In this document: positions 19,344 through 27,618 of the stretch, one piece after another
Layout of the letters: each line of letters opens with the position of its first letter
How positions within the stretch are numbered: the first letter of the stretch is position 1
NCBI RefSeq assembly: GCF_006547145.1
Contig: NZ_CP041244.1
Span: 4,526,001 to 4,590,000 of the forward strand
Source of the DNA: Actinomadura sp. WMMA1423
Lineage (GTDB): Bacteria > Actinomycetota > Actinomycetes > Streptosporangiales > Streptosporangiaceae
Direction: 5' to 3'
Length of the DNA stretch: 64,000 nt
Made by a program: the position numbers and the translations under genes
Notes under the pieces: generated by a model
Told to the model about the DNA's origin: nothing
Databases searched by the model: none
Seen by the model: only the letters and a program-made list of their open reading frames with translations

Positions 19344-20330
19344 TCACCCGAGGGCGTGCGACCGGATTCGGGCCATCAGGTCTGCCTGCCGCACCAGCTC
19401 GCGGTGGTGCGCCGGGCGTGCCGCCGGATCGCGGATCGCCTCGTGGAACGCGGTGAACACGCCGACGAACTGGTCCGACGCGGGAGCGACGATCCTGGTC
19501 TCGCGGTCCCTCTGCTGGAGCCGCAGTACCGGGCGGGCCTCCCGCGAAGGGGTGAACGCCCATTCCAGCACCAGCCGCCCCTCGCTCCCCCAGAGGCTGT
19601 AGGTCGACCGGTAGCCGTGGGCCATCCCGAATGAGCAGGTGGCGGTGACGCCGTCGCCGTCGCGCAGCAGCGCCACCCCGCCGACGTCCACGCCCAGGCC
19701 GGGATCGAATCTCAGTCCTGCCCCCAGGACCTCCAGCGGCGCGGCCAGGTACTCCTGCGCCGCGCGCACCGGATAGCAGCCGACCTCCCACAGCGCCCCG
19801 CCGTTCAGGTCGGCCTGGTACTTGATGCCGTTCGGATCGGTCGGCGGGATGCCGAACGAGCCGTCGTACCCGCGGAGCTCCCCGATCTCGCCGCCGTCCA
19901 CGAGAGCCCTCGCCCGCTCGCCCTGGGGGTGCCGGAGGAACGCGAAGTTCTCCATGATGAGCAGGCCGCGCTCCTCCGCGAGTGCCACGAGGGCCCGGGC
20001 GGTCTCCGCGTCGGTCACCGCCGGCTTCTCGGCCAGGACGTGCTTGCCCGCGTCCAGCGCCCGGCGCGCCCATTCGGCGTGCTCGCTGTTGGGCAGCGGG
20101 ATGTAGACCGCGTCGACGTCCGCCATCTCCAGGAGCCGGTCGTAACCGGCGACGGCCTTGCAGCCGTACCCGGCCGCGAACCCCTCGGCCTTCTCGAGCG
20201 AGCGGCTCGCGAGCGCCGCCAGGCGGAACGGGGACCTCTGGACGGCCGGCAGGGCCCGCCGCGCGGCGATGTCGGCACACCCGATGACGCCGATGCTGGA
20301 TCCCCGCCCGGATTCGTCGCCGGACATCAT
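19344..20330 (-). CDS. NDP-hexose 3-ketoreductase (Gfo/Idh/MocA family)
   Basis: 328 aa. Either of two adjacent ATGs (20330, 20327) could start; GGAGAGG precedes the first. The Rossmann motif is SIGVIGCADIAARRALPAVQ, then AEKPAVTDAE with the catalytic Lys of EKP, and GGALWEVGCYPV. These are typical of TylC1/KijD10-type enzymes, which reduce the 3-keto group made by the 2,3-dehydratase during 2-deoxygenation. The partner dehydratase is at 52465, far to the right, so the sugar genes are split. Divergent from rmlA. Confidence 0.9.
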   Translation of the reverse strand: MMSGDESGRGSSIGVIGCADIAARRALPAVQRSPFRLAALASRSLEKAEGFAAGYGCKAVAGYDRLLEMADVDAVYIPLPNSEHAEWARRALDAGKHVLAEKPAVTDAETARALVALAEERGLLIMENFAFLRHPQGERARALVDGGEIGELRGYDGSFGIPPTDPNGIKYQADLNGGALWEVGCYPVRAAQEYLAAPLEVLGAGLRFDPGLGVDVGGVALLRDGDGVTATCSFGMAHGYRSTYSLWGSEGRLVLEWAFTPSREARPVLRLQQRDRETRIVAPASDQFVGVFTAFHEAIRDPAARPAHHRELVRQADLMARIRSHALG

Positions 20331-20552
20331 GGCTTTCCTCTCCACCGGACCACCTGAATAAGAAAAGAATTCCGGACAGCGCGCGATACGCCTGGACCAG
20401 GCGGATGCAAGCCTAAGGTGACCGAACTTATACCGTCAATGCCCACCGCCTCGCCGTCGGCGCAACGTCGAAGGTGCCCGCCCGCAACAGCCCTTCGCAA
20501 TATGAAGTTCCGACATTTACCGATTGCGCGGAAGCAGCGAGGAGGCGGCACG

Positions 20553-21422
20553 GTGAAAGGCGTCATCCTGGCCGGCGGAAATGGAACCAGGCTTCACCCG
20601 ATCACGCTCGGCGCCTCGAAGCAGCTGCTCCCGGTCTACGACAAGCCGCTGATCTACTATCCGCTCTCGGTGCTGATGCTGGCCGGGATCACCGACATCC
20701 AGATCATCACGGCCCCGGACGAGGCGCAGGCCTTCCACCGGCTGCTGGGCGACGGCTCCTGGCTCGGCATCTCCCTGACCTACGCCGAGCAGGACGAGCC
20801 CCGCGGGCTCGCCGACGCGTTCCTGGTCTCCGCCGACCACATCGGCGGCGACTCCGTCGCGCTGGTGCTGGGCGACAACATCTTCCACGGATACGAGTTC
20901 GGACCCATGCTCCAGCGCCTCTCGGAGGACGTCCGGGGGTGCTTCCTCTTCGGGTATCCGGTGCGCGATCCGGAACGCTACGGGGTCGGCGTCCTGGACG
21001 AGCGGAACGAGCTCGTCGCGATCGAGGAGAAGCCCGCCCGGCCGCGGAGCAACATGGCGATCACCGGGCTGTACCTCTACGACCACAAGGTGGTCGACTT
21101 CGCGCGGGGGCTGCGGCCGTCCGCGCGCGGAGAACTGGAGATCACCGACCTCAACCGGATCTACCTGGAGCGGGGCGAGGCCACGCTGATCCCGCTGGGC
21201 CGCGGATTCGTCTGGCTGGACGCCGGAACCCACGACGCCCTGATCGACGCGGGGAACTACGTGCAGGTCCTGGAACACCGCCAGGGCGTGCGGATCGCCT
21301 GCCTCGAGGAGATCGCCTGGCGCATGGGCTACATCGACAGAGAGACCTGTTACGACCTGGGCAGCCGTCTCGCCACATCGCCCTACGGCCGGTACATCAT
21401 GGAAACGGCCGAGGCGTGGTGA
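20553..21422 (+). CDS. rmlA: Glucose-1-phosphate thymidylyltransferase
   Basis: 289 aa from GTG 20553 behind GAGGAGG. The sequence starts MKGVILAGGNGTRLHP, followed by SKQLLPVYDKPLIYYPLS, LVLGDNIFHG and EEKPARPRSN, the diagnostic motifs of RmlA/StrD. The length is standard. It makes dTDP-glucose from glucose-1-phosphate and dTTP, the first step of the deoxysugar pathway. It is followed by a glycosyltransferase 67 bp downstream on the same strand. Confidence 0.96.
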   Translation: MKGVILAGGNGTRLHPITLGASKQLLPVYDKPLIYYPLSVLMLAGITDIQIITAPDEAQAFHRLLGDGSWLGISLTYAEQDEPRGLADAFLVSADHIGGDSVALVLGDNIFHGYEFGPMLQRLSEDVRGCFLFGYPVRDPERYGVGVLDERNELVAIEEKPARPRSNMAITGLYLYDHKVVDFARGLRPSARGELEITDLNRIYLERGEATLIPLGRGFVWLDAGTHDALIDAGNYVQVLEHRQGVRIACLEEIAWRMGYIDRETCYDLGSRLATSPYGRYIMETAEAW

Positions 21423-21489
21423 TCCGGAAGCGTCCCCGGAAGACCCCGACCACCGTCACCACCGTCTCACCGGAAGCAGCCGAACCACC

Positions 21490-22560
21490 ATGAAGATCCT
21501 GTTCACCGTCGGAGGCAGCCAGGCGGTCGTCTTCGGCGTCGCCCCCCTCGCCTCGGCCGCGCGCAACGCCGGGCACGAGATCCTGCTGGCCGCCGACGAG
21601 CCGCTCATGGAGGCAGCGGAGGCCGTCGGACTTCCCGCCGTCTGCATCACCTCCGAGCGCATGCACTACGGCCAGGACTCCAAGACGGCCGCAGCCCGGC
21701 TCGGCGCCCTCCTGGAACTGGCGGAGTCCTGGACCCCCGACCTGGTGGTCGGAGGCCTGTCCCCCGTCCCGAAGGTCATCGCCGCCCGCCTCAAAGTCCC
21801 CTACGTCCGGCATGTCTGGCACATCACCCCGAAGGGGGGACGCGGCGCTCAGATCGAGGCGGAGATCCGGCCGGAGATGGAGCGCCTGGGGGTCGCCGAA
21901 CTGCCGGAGCCCGCCCTGTTCATCGACGTCTGCCCGCCGTCCCTGCGGCTGCCGGGCTCCCCGCCGGCACGGTCGATGCGGTGGTACCCCCGGGTGCGCC
22001 AGTGCCGTCTCCAGCCCTGGATGTACACCCGTCCCGAGGGGCGGCCCCGGGTGCTGATCACGGCGGGGACCCGCCACCTCGTGCTCGACACCGCCGGCGG
22101 CTCCCTGGAGGCGCTGGTGGACGGGCTGGCCGGGGAGGGGGCCGAGGTGGTCATCCCCGCGCTCCCCGAGGCCGCCGAACGGCTCGGTTCGCGGTTCGGC
22201 GGCGCGCGCATCGGCTGGATCCCGCTGGACGTCGTCGCGCCCACCTGCGACCTGGCGGTCCACCACGGCGGCGCCACCACCACCGCGACCCTGGTCAACG
22301 CCGGAGTGCCCCAGCTGATCATTCCCGACAACGGCTTCGGCCGGGCCGTCGCGGAGGGCGTGTCCGGCTTCGGCGCCGCCCTGATGGTGGACGGCCCGGA
22401 GGCGGGCCGCTCTCCGGGCGAAGCGGTCGCCGCGGGATGCCGGGAGATCCTGTCGAACCCCCGGTACGCCGAGCGGACCCGGCTCCTGGCCGAGGAGATC
22501 GCCTCGCTTCCCACTCCGGCCGAGGTGGTGCTCGAACTGGAATCCCTTTCGGCCCCCTGA
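21490..22560 (+). CDS. Glycosyltransferase, GT1/activator-independent type, shortened
   Basis: 356 aa. The sequence starts MKILFTVGGSQAVVFGVAPL and carries the GT-B donor motif CDLAVHHGGATTTATLVNAG near residue 255 and PQLIIP. Natural-product glycosyltransferases of this family usually have 380-420 residues. Compared with the paralogue at 22805, about 30 residues are missing from the acceptor-binding N-terminal domain (after residue ~60), which probably changes acceptor choice. It attaches a dTDP-deoxysugar to the aglycone or to a first sugar. A strong hairpin terminator follows. Confidence 0.9.
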   Translation: MKILFTVGGSQAVVFGVAPLASAARNAGHEILLAADEPLMEAAEAVGLPAVCITSERMHYGQDSKTAAARLGALLELAESWTPDLVVGGLSPVPKVIAARLKVPYVRHVWHITPKGGRGAQIEAEIRPEMERLGVAELPEPALFIDVCPPSLRLPGSPPARSMRWYPRVRQCRLQPWMYTRPEGRPRVLITAGTRHLVLDTAGGSLEALVDGLAGEGAEVVIPALPEAAERLGSRFGGARIGWIPLDVVAPTCDLAVHHGGATTTATLVNAGVPQLIIPDNGFGRAVAEGVSGFGAALMVDGPEAGRSPGEAVAAGCREILSNPRYAERTRLLAEEIASLPTPAEVVLELESLSAP

Positions 22561-22578
22561 CCGGCGGCCGTCCGCCTG

Positions 22579-22618
22579 ACGACGTGGAGAGCGCGTGTCC
22601 CGGCGCTCTCCACGTCGT
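22579..22618 (+). terminator. Hairpin terminator after first glycosyltransferase
   Basis: A perfect 15-bp stem (acgacgtggagagcg / cgctctccacgtcgt) with a 10-nt loop, followed by ttt, 19 bp after the stop codon. Confidence 0.85.
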
Positions 22619-22728
22619 TTCTGTATGGCCGGGACGACTCTGTATGGCCGGGACGGCGGCGGCTCAGGACGGTGGTCGCGGCCCGGCCGGTCGGGCCGGG
22701 CGTCACCGCGGAGGCCGGTAACGCACAT

Positions 22729-22773
22729 CGCCCTGAAAGCCGCGGCAGCGAAGGCCGCCGCGCTTTCAGGGCG
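22729..22773 (-). terminator. Hairpin terminator after second glycosyltransferase
   Basis: Arms cgccctgaaagc and gctttcagggcg pair perfectly, with further pairing inside (gcggc / gccgc). It lies just beyond the stop (22805) of the reverse-strand glycosyltransferase, so it most likely serves that gene. Confidence 0.75.
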
Positions 22774-22804
22774 ATGGGTCCCGGACCGGTGCCCGGTGCT
22801 CGGA

Positions 22805-23986
22805 CTACCGGCCGGCCAGCGCCTCCAGCCGGGAGACGATCTCGGGGGGCGCCGGCTGCGCGGCGATCTCCTTGGCGAGGAACTGCGTCCGCTCGGCGTA
22901 GGAGGGGTCGGAGAACAGCTCCCGGCAGGCCTCGGCGATCACTTCGCCCGGGGCCCTGCCGGGGTCCTGCGCCTGGGGCCACAGCTCCCTGGCGGCGCCG
23001 AAGCCGCTGATGGCCCTGGCGATGGCCGCCCGGTGGTAGTTCGGCCAGAACTCCGGGGGGTTCTCGGGGATGATCAACTGCGGCACACCGTTGGCCATGA
23101 AGGTCGTGGCGGTGGTCGCGCCGCCGTGGTGGATCGCCAGATCGCAGGTGGCGGCGGCCACGTCGAGCGGGATCCAGCCGATGCGCGCGTCACCGAGCTG
23201 CGCGCCGAACCGCTCCGCGGCGCCGGGCGACGCCGCGATCAGCACCTCGCAGTTCATCCCGGCCAGCTCGCTCACCAGCAGCGGCATCGACCAGCCCGGA
23301 TCGCGGAACATGATGCTGCGGAAGCCCGAGGTGATCAGCACGCGCCGGCGCCCCTCGGGGCGGGTGTACATCCAGCGTTCGAGCAGGCGCTGCGGGTTGC
23401 TCGGTACCCAGCGCACCGGCTGGGCGGGGGGATCGTAGGACGGCCGCAGCGAGGGCGGGGTGGCGTCGAGGACCATGTCGGGCTCGGGCAGCCCGTCCAG
23501 CCCGAGGCGTTCCAGCTCGGGTGCGAGCTCCTCCTCGGCGCCCGGCTCGATGCCGGTGAACGGGATCCCCAGGTACTCGATGTGACGCACGTACGGGACC
23601 CCGATGCGGGCGGCGAACAGCATCGCCGAGTAGCTCTGCGAGTTGCCGACGACCACGTCCGGGGTCCAGTCCTTCGCCAGCTCCAGCAGCGACTCCAGCC
23701 CGGCCAGGCCCATGCGGGCGAAGCCCCGGCCCTGCCCGACCATCGCGTCGTCCCCCATCTCCTCGGGGAAGCGCAGGCCCTCGCCGGGGTTGGCGAGCTG
23801 CATGAAGTGCCGGATCGGATGGACCGTGAAGCAGAAGGTGGGGAGCCCGATGGCCTCCGCGGTCTCCACCCACGGCTCGTGGGCGGCCAGCATGACCTCG
23901 TGCCCCGCGTTCCGCGCGGCGGTGGCGAGCGGGGCGGCGGCGTAGTACGTGGCCTGGCTGCCCGTGACGATGAACAAGATCTTCAT
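22805..23986 (-). CDS. Glycosyltransferase, GT1 family
   Basis: 393 aa, a normal length for the family. The sequence starts MKILFIVTGSQATYYAAAPL; the donor-site motif is CDLAIHHGGATTATTFMANG near residue 285, then PQLIIP. It is paralogous to the gene at 21490, with shared blocks such as WMYTRPEGR and ARIGWIPLDV. Two glycosyltransferases suggest either two sugar additions or one acting on each half of a dimer. Divergent from the small gene at 24229; the intergenic region contains a StrR-type operator. Confidence 0.93.
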   Translation of the reverse strand: MKILFIVTGSQATYYAAAPLATAARNAGHEVMLAAHEPWVETAEAIGLPTFCFTVHPIRHFMQLANPGEGLRFPEEMGDDAMVGQGRGFARMGLAGLESLLELAKDWTPDVVVGNSQSYSAMLFAARIGVPYVRHIEYLGIPFTGIEPGAEEELAPELERLGLDGLPEPDMVLDATPPSLRPSYDPPAQPVRWVPSNPQRLLERWMYTRPEGRRRVLITSGFRSIMFRDPGWSMPLLVSELAGMNCEVLIAASPGAAERFGAQLGDARIGWIPLDVAAATCDLAIHHGGATTATTFMANGVPQLIIPENPPEFWPNYHRAAIARAISGFGAARELWPQAQDPGRAPGEVIAEACRELFSDPSYAERTQFLAKEIAAQPAPPEIVSRLEALAGR

Positions 23987-24077
23987 GGCGCTCCCGTGCT
24001 TTCCCTCGGGCGGGATCCATCATTTCCTGGACGCTATTTCTACCTGCATCCACCCTTTTTCTGTCAATTATGGCACC

Positions 24078-24106
24078 GTTCGTCTGTGCACTTCGCGCAG
24101 TTGAAC
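24078..24106. promoter_or_regulatory. StrR-type operator, site 2
   Basis: GTTCGTCTG, 11 bp, CAGTTGAAC, in the divergent gap between the glycosyltransferase (start 23986) and the small gene (start 24229). Same architecture and spacing as site 1. Confidence 0.75.
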
Positions 24107-24228
24107 ACCGCGAACTCGACGCCAATTGCGGCAATGTCGGAGATGCCTTGGCGACCGACGCGCCTCACCATGAGTTCTTGACGCGAGCGCGAGAATCCCG
24201 GAACCCGGACCCCGAAGGGCGATGCCAC

Positions 24229-24492
24229 ATGAACGAGCTGATCTACAAGGCCCGGATGGCCCTCAAGGACGTCATGGAGGTGAAGATCTCCAGCCGGGGA
24301 GGCGGCAGGGTGTACCTGAGCTTCTTCCCCGACCTGTTCTGGGAGGGCACCGAGCGGACGCGCGCCGAGAACGTCATCAAGGACATCTTCGACTGCCTCC
24401 ACGACATGGACATGGACCTCGCCGGCGGCGAGGCCGCCGTCCCCGTCCTCCTGAACTCCGAGCCCGTGGAGATCGTCCACAGGGCCGCTTGA
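24229..24492 (+). CDS. Small hypothetical protein, 87 aa
   Basis: The ATG at 24229 has GAAGGGCGA at 7-12 nt. The protein begins MNELIYKARMALKDVMEVKI and is acidic, with a central YLSFFPDLFWEG segment and a helix RAENVIKDIFDCLHDMDMDL. It has no signal peptide or membrane helix and no recognised domain. It is transcribed alone between a StrR-type operator and a strong terminator, so it is probably a real, co-regulated gene. It could be a small accessory or carrier-like protein, but there is no 4'-phosphopantetheine Ser motif. Confidence 0.6.
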   Translation: MNELIYKARMALKDVMEVKISSRGGGRVYLSFFPDLFWEGTERTRAENVIKDIFDCLHDMDMDLAGGEAAVPVLLNSEPVEIVHRAA

Positions 24493-24575
24493 GGCCCCTC
24501 CCCTTCCAGCCCCCTGCCCTTCCAGGCCCCTGCCCTCCGAAAGCCCTGCCCTCCGAAAGCCCTGCCCCGTCGAAA

Positions 24576-24622
24576 GCCCTGCCCGGTGGCTCCTCCTCGA
24601 GAGATGAGCCACCGGGCAGGGC
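24576..24622. terminator. Strong bidirectional hairpin terminator
   Basis: A perfect 17-bp stem (gccctgcccggtggctc / gagccaccgggcagggc) with a 13-nt loop. It lies between the convergent genes ending at 24492 and 24653. A run of cctgccctccgaaag repeats precedes it. Confidence 0.9.
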
Positions 24623-24652
24623 GTCCCTTTGCCGCCGGAACCCCGGGGAAGA

Positions 24653-25159
24653 TCAGCCGGACGCGGCCGCCCGGGAGGTCATCGGGACCCAGTTCTTGGG
24701 GTTGACGCGCCAGTCCACGGGCTCCTGCCGTGTCGCGATGTTGACGCGGTTCCAGAAGTTGACCAGGCCGATGTGGATGACCAGGGCGCCGAGCTCCTGC
24801 TCGCCGTACTGCGCGGCGGCCTCGTCCCAGACCTCGTCGGGCACCGGGTCCTCGCGGTCGTTGATGAGGGTGACGGCCTCGGCCAGCGCCAGCGCGGCGC
24901 GCTCGGCACCCGTGAAGCAGGTCTGCTCCCGCCAGGTCGCCACCAGGGGGAGGCGGTGGTCCTCCTCCCCCGCCTCCTCGAACTCGCGCTTCTTCGTGGG
25001 GATCTGCACCGTCCGGCCGTTGAGCTGCCCCACGCGGAGGTGGACCAGCACGAGCGTCCGCAGCGGAACCCCGGCCTCGTTGACGGCCTGGACCAGTTCA
25101 CGCTGGGGCTTCATCACGCCGGGGACGACCATCGAGGGATTGGGCATCCGTGGGGACAT
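24653..25159 (-). CDS. Carboxymuconolactone decarboxylase/AhpD-like protein lacking CxxC
   Basis: 168 aa. The helical AhpD fold is recognisable: ELVQAVNEAGVPLRTLVLVH, VGQLNGRTVQI, then AERAALALAEAVTLIND and LGALVIHIGLVNFWNRVNIA. Active alkylhydroperoxidases have NGCxxC here; this protein has NGRTVQ, so both redox cysteines are missing. A thiol peroxidase role is therefore unlikely. CMD-type proteins without cysteines can act as decarboxylases or cyclases. It lies between a glycosyltransferase and the ABC exporter. Confidence 0.75.
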   Translation of the reverse strand: MSPRMPNPSMVVPGVMKPQRELVQAVNEAGVPLRTLVLVHLRVGQLNGRTVQIPTKKREFEEAGEEDHRLPLVATWREQTCFTGAERAALALAEAVTLINDREDPVPDEVWDEAAAQYGEQELGALVIHIGLVNFWNRVNIATRQEPVDWRVNPKNWVPMTSRAAASG

Positions 25160-25304
25160 CGAGAATTCTCCTTCGAAAGCGGGATCACCTCGAATCCTCC
25201 CTCCGCGGCCGCCTTTTACTCAAGCTCCGAAATTGCTGAACACGATGGCCGTGCAGCACGGAAACAGAAATGGCGGAACCCGCAGCGCCGGCCGCGTCCG
25301 GAAT

Positions 25305-27089
25305 TCACGCGGCCTGTGCGGGGTCCCGCTTGGCGAGCGAGGCGTAGAGGCCGCCGAGGCCGAGCAGTTCCTCGTGCGTGCCGCGCTCGACGATCTCACC
25401 CTCGTCCAGCACGATGATCTCGTCGGCGTCGCGGATGGTCGACAGGCGGTGGGCGACCGTGATGGTGGTGCGGCCCGCGCTCGCCGAGCCGACGGCCTTC
25501 TGGACGGCCCGCTCGGTCTGGGGGTCCAGGGCGCTGGTGGCCTCGTCCAGGACCAGGATCGGCGGGTCGCCCAGGATCGCGCGGGCGATCGCCAGGCGCT
25601 GCTTCTCCCCGCCGGAGAACCGGTAGCCGCGCTCGCCCACCACGGTGCCGTAGCCGTCGGGCAGGGACATCAGATGGTCGTGGATCTGCGCGATCCTCGC
25701 CGCCGCGGCCAGTTCCTCGTCGGTCGCGTCCGGCTTGGCGAACCGGAGGTTGTCGGCGACCGAGGCGTGGAAGAGGTAGGTCTCCTGGGAGACGACCCCG
25801 ACCGCGGAGGCGAGGGCGGCGAAGGACATCTCGCGCACGTCGATCCCGTCGATCGTGACCGAGCCGCGCGTCACGTCGTACAGGCGCGGGACGAGGTAGC
25901 CGAGGGTCGTCTTGCCCGAGCCGGTCTCGCCGACGACGGCCAGGCTGTGCGCGGCGGGGACGGTCACGTCGATGCCGCGCAGCGTCGGCCGCTCCGCGCC
26001 GGCGTAGGTGAAGCCGACGCCTCGCATCCGCACCTCGCCGCGCAGCCGCGCGGGCTCGACCGGACGCTCCGGCTCGGCGACGTCCACGGGCAGGTCGAGG
26101 TACTCGAAGATGCGGGCGAACAGCTCCAGCGAACTCTGGATCTCCAGGTTGACGCTCAGCAGCCGCTGGGCCGGGCGGAAAAGGCTCGCCTGGAGGGTGG
26201 TGGAGGCGACGAGGGTTCCGAGGGAGACGGCCATGTGCCCGCCGCCCGCGGTCATCCCCGCCACCCAGTAGATCACCGCGGGCATCGAGGCCATCACGAT
26301 CCAGATCGTGGACTGGTGCCAGAGGCCTGCCGTGTTCGCGCGCACCTCCAGGTCGGCGACCCTGCGGGACTGGGCGGAGAAGGTGTCGGTCAGCGACCGG
26401 GACCGCCCCATGGTGCGGCCGAGCATGATCCCGCTGACCGACAGCGACTCCTGCACGGTCGAGGAGAGCTCGGCGAACTCCCGCTGCCGCTCGCGGCTGA
26501 TGGCGCGGCGGTCGGTCCCGACGTGGCGGCTCACCCAGACGAACCCCGGCAGCGTGAGCAGCGACGCGGCCGCCAGCCGCCATTCGAGCAGCAGCATGGC
26601 GGTGATCGTGGCGAGGACGGTGGCCAGGTCCGACACCAGCGCCGTGGCGGTGGTCGTGACGGTGGACTGCATGCCCCCGATGTCGTTGGCGATGCGCGAC
26701 TGCACCTCGCCGCTGCGGGTCCGGGTGAAGAAGGCCAGCGACATCCGCTGCAGGTGCGCGTACACGGCGGTGCGCAGGTCGTGCATGACGAGCTGGCCGA
26801 CCCTGGTGGACAGGTAGGTCTGCCCGACGTTGAACGAGCTGTTGACCACCGAGATGACGATCATGCTGAGGGCGAGCAGCGTCAGCAGGCCCGTCCTGCC
26901 GCGCGGCAGGGCCTCGTCCATGATCTCGCGGACCAGGAACGGGTTGACGAGCGAGACCAGCGAGGAGCCCACCACCAGGACGGCGACGAGCAGCAGGCTC
27001 CCGCGGTACGGGCGGAACAGGCGCAGGATGCGCCGCTTCTGCGCGGCGGGCTGAGTGGTCGCCGGCCTGGCCGGCTGCGGGATGCCCAA
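25305..27089 (-). CDS. ABC exporter, fused membrane and ATPase domains
   Basis: 594 aa. TTG 27089 is chosen: GAGGAGG lies 5 nt before it and the longer frame upstream is an Arg/Gly/Pro-rich shadow. About six membrane helices (residues ~25-300) are followed by an ATPase domain with Walker A GETGSGKTT, signature FSGGEKQRLAIARAIL, Walker B ILVLDEATSALD and the switch His of TVAHRLSTI. It is a homodimeric MsbA/LmrA-type drug exporter, likely for the polyketide product or self-resistance. Confidence 0.92.
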   Translation of the reverse strand: MGIPQPARPATTQPAAQKRRILRLFRPYRGSLLLVAVLVVGSSLVSLVNPFLVREIMDEALPRGRTGLLTLLALSMIVISVVNSSFNVGQTYLSTRVGQLVMHDLRTAVYAHLQRMSLAFFTRTRSGEVQSRIANDIGGMQSTVTTTATALVSDLATVLATITAMLLLEWRLAAASLLTLPGFVWVSRHVGTDRRAISRERQREFAELSSTVQESLSVSGIMLGRTMGRSRSLTDTFSAQSRRVADLEVRANTAGLWHQSTIWIVMASMPAVIYWVAGMTAGGGHMAVSLGTLVASTTLQASLFRPAQRLLSVNLEIQSSLELFARIFEYLDLPVDVAEPERPVEPARLRGEVRMRGVGFTYAGAERPTLRGIDVTVPAAHSLAVVGETGSGKTTLGYLVPRLYDVTRGSVTIDGIDVREMSFAALASAVGVVSQETYLFHASVADNLRFAKPDATDEELAAAARIAQIHDHLMSLPDGYGTVVGERGYRFSGGEKQRLAIARAILGDPPILVLDEATSALDPQTERAVQKAVGSASAGRTTITVAHRLSTIRDADEIIVLDEGEIVERGTHEELLGLGGLYASLAKRDPAQAA

Positions 27090-27362
27090 CCCCGCCTCCT
27101 CTCCGGTCGGTGGATCGCGGGCCCGGAACCCGCAATCGCCAAACCCTGCACGACCGCCCTTGAGGAAGGCTCGAGAAAGCGCCGGTCCGGCTCGCGGCGC
27201 CGGTGGACCGCCGGGGCCCCGCCACCTCTCGCCGGGGACGGGCCGAGAACGGGCTCCAGCGGGTTTCGATGCCTTCGCGACTCCTCCTTGAGAGGCGTGG
27301 CGCACGGTGGCGATGGCTCGTTTCCGCGGGTCTCCCCGGGCCTGGAAGAGAGGGACGCCAGC

Positions 27363-27557
27363 ATGAGACGCCCGCGTTTCAGGTCCGCCGTCAGATCCCT
27401 TCTGGAGTACATCGGCGAAGGGCTCATCTGGACGGGGATGACCTGGGGTGGATATCCGTGGGACGGGCCGTGGGAATGTCCAGACCGGCTCTCCGGAACG
27501 GAGATGTCGGAAGCGGAGCGCGCCGAATGGGCGGCTTTGGTGAAGCGTCTGCGGTAG
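27363..27557 (+). CDS. Small Trp-rich protein, 64 aa (DUF6059-like)
   Basis: ATG 27363 is preceded by AGAGAGGGA. The N-terminus is basic (MRRPRFRSAVRSLLEYIGEG), the middle Gly/Trp/Pro-rich (WGGYPWDGPW), and the end reads MSEAERAEWAALVKRL. The layout (basic helix, short hydrophobic stretch, P-rich turn, final E-x-x-x-W helix) resembles DUF6059-type peptides found beside actinomycete biosynthetic clusters; their function is unknown. It lies 62 bp upstream of KS-alpha on the same strand, so it probably heads the minimal-PKS transcript. Confidence 0.65.
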   Translation: MRRPRFRSAVRSLLEYIGEGLIWTGMTWGGYPWDGPWECPDRLSGTEMSEAERAEWAALVKRLR

Positions 27558-27618
27558 GCGGCATGACGCCGCTCGCCGTTTCCCGTGGCGGCCGCCGGAT
27601 CATCGAGGCAGGGGTCGA

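Noticed and set aside
24222..27557. 1111-aa open frame on the + strand
   Set aside because: It runs antisense through the AhpD-like and ABC exporter genes and has the Arg/Gly/Pro-rich composition typical of high-GC shadow frames. Only its two ends (24229-24492 aside, and 27363-27557) contain plausible genes.
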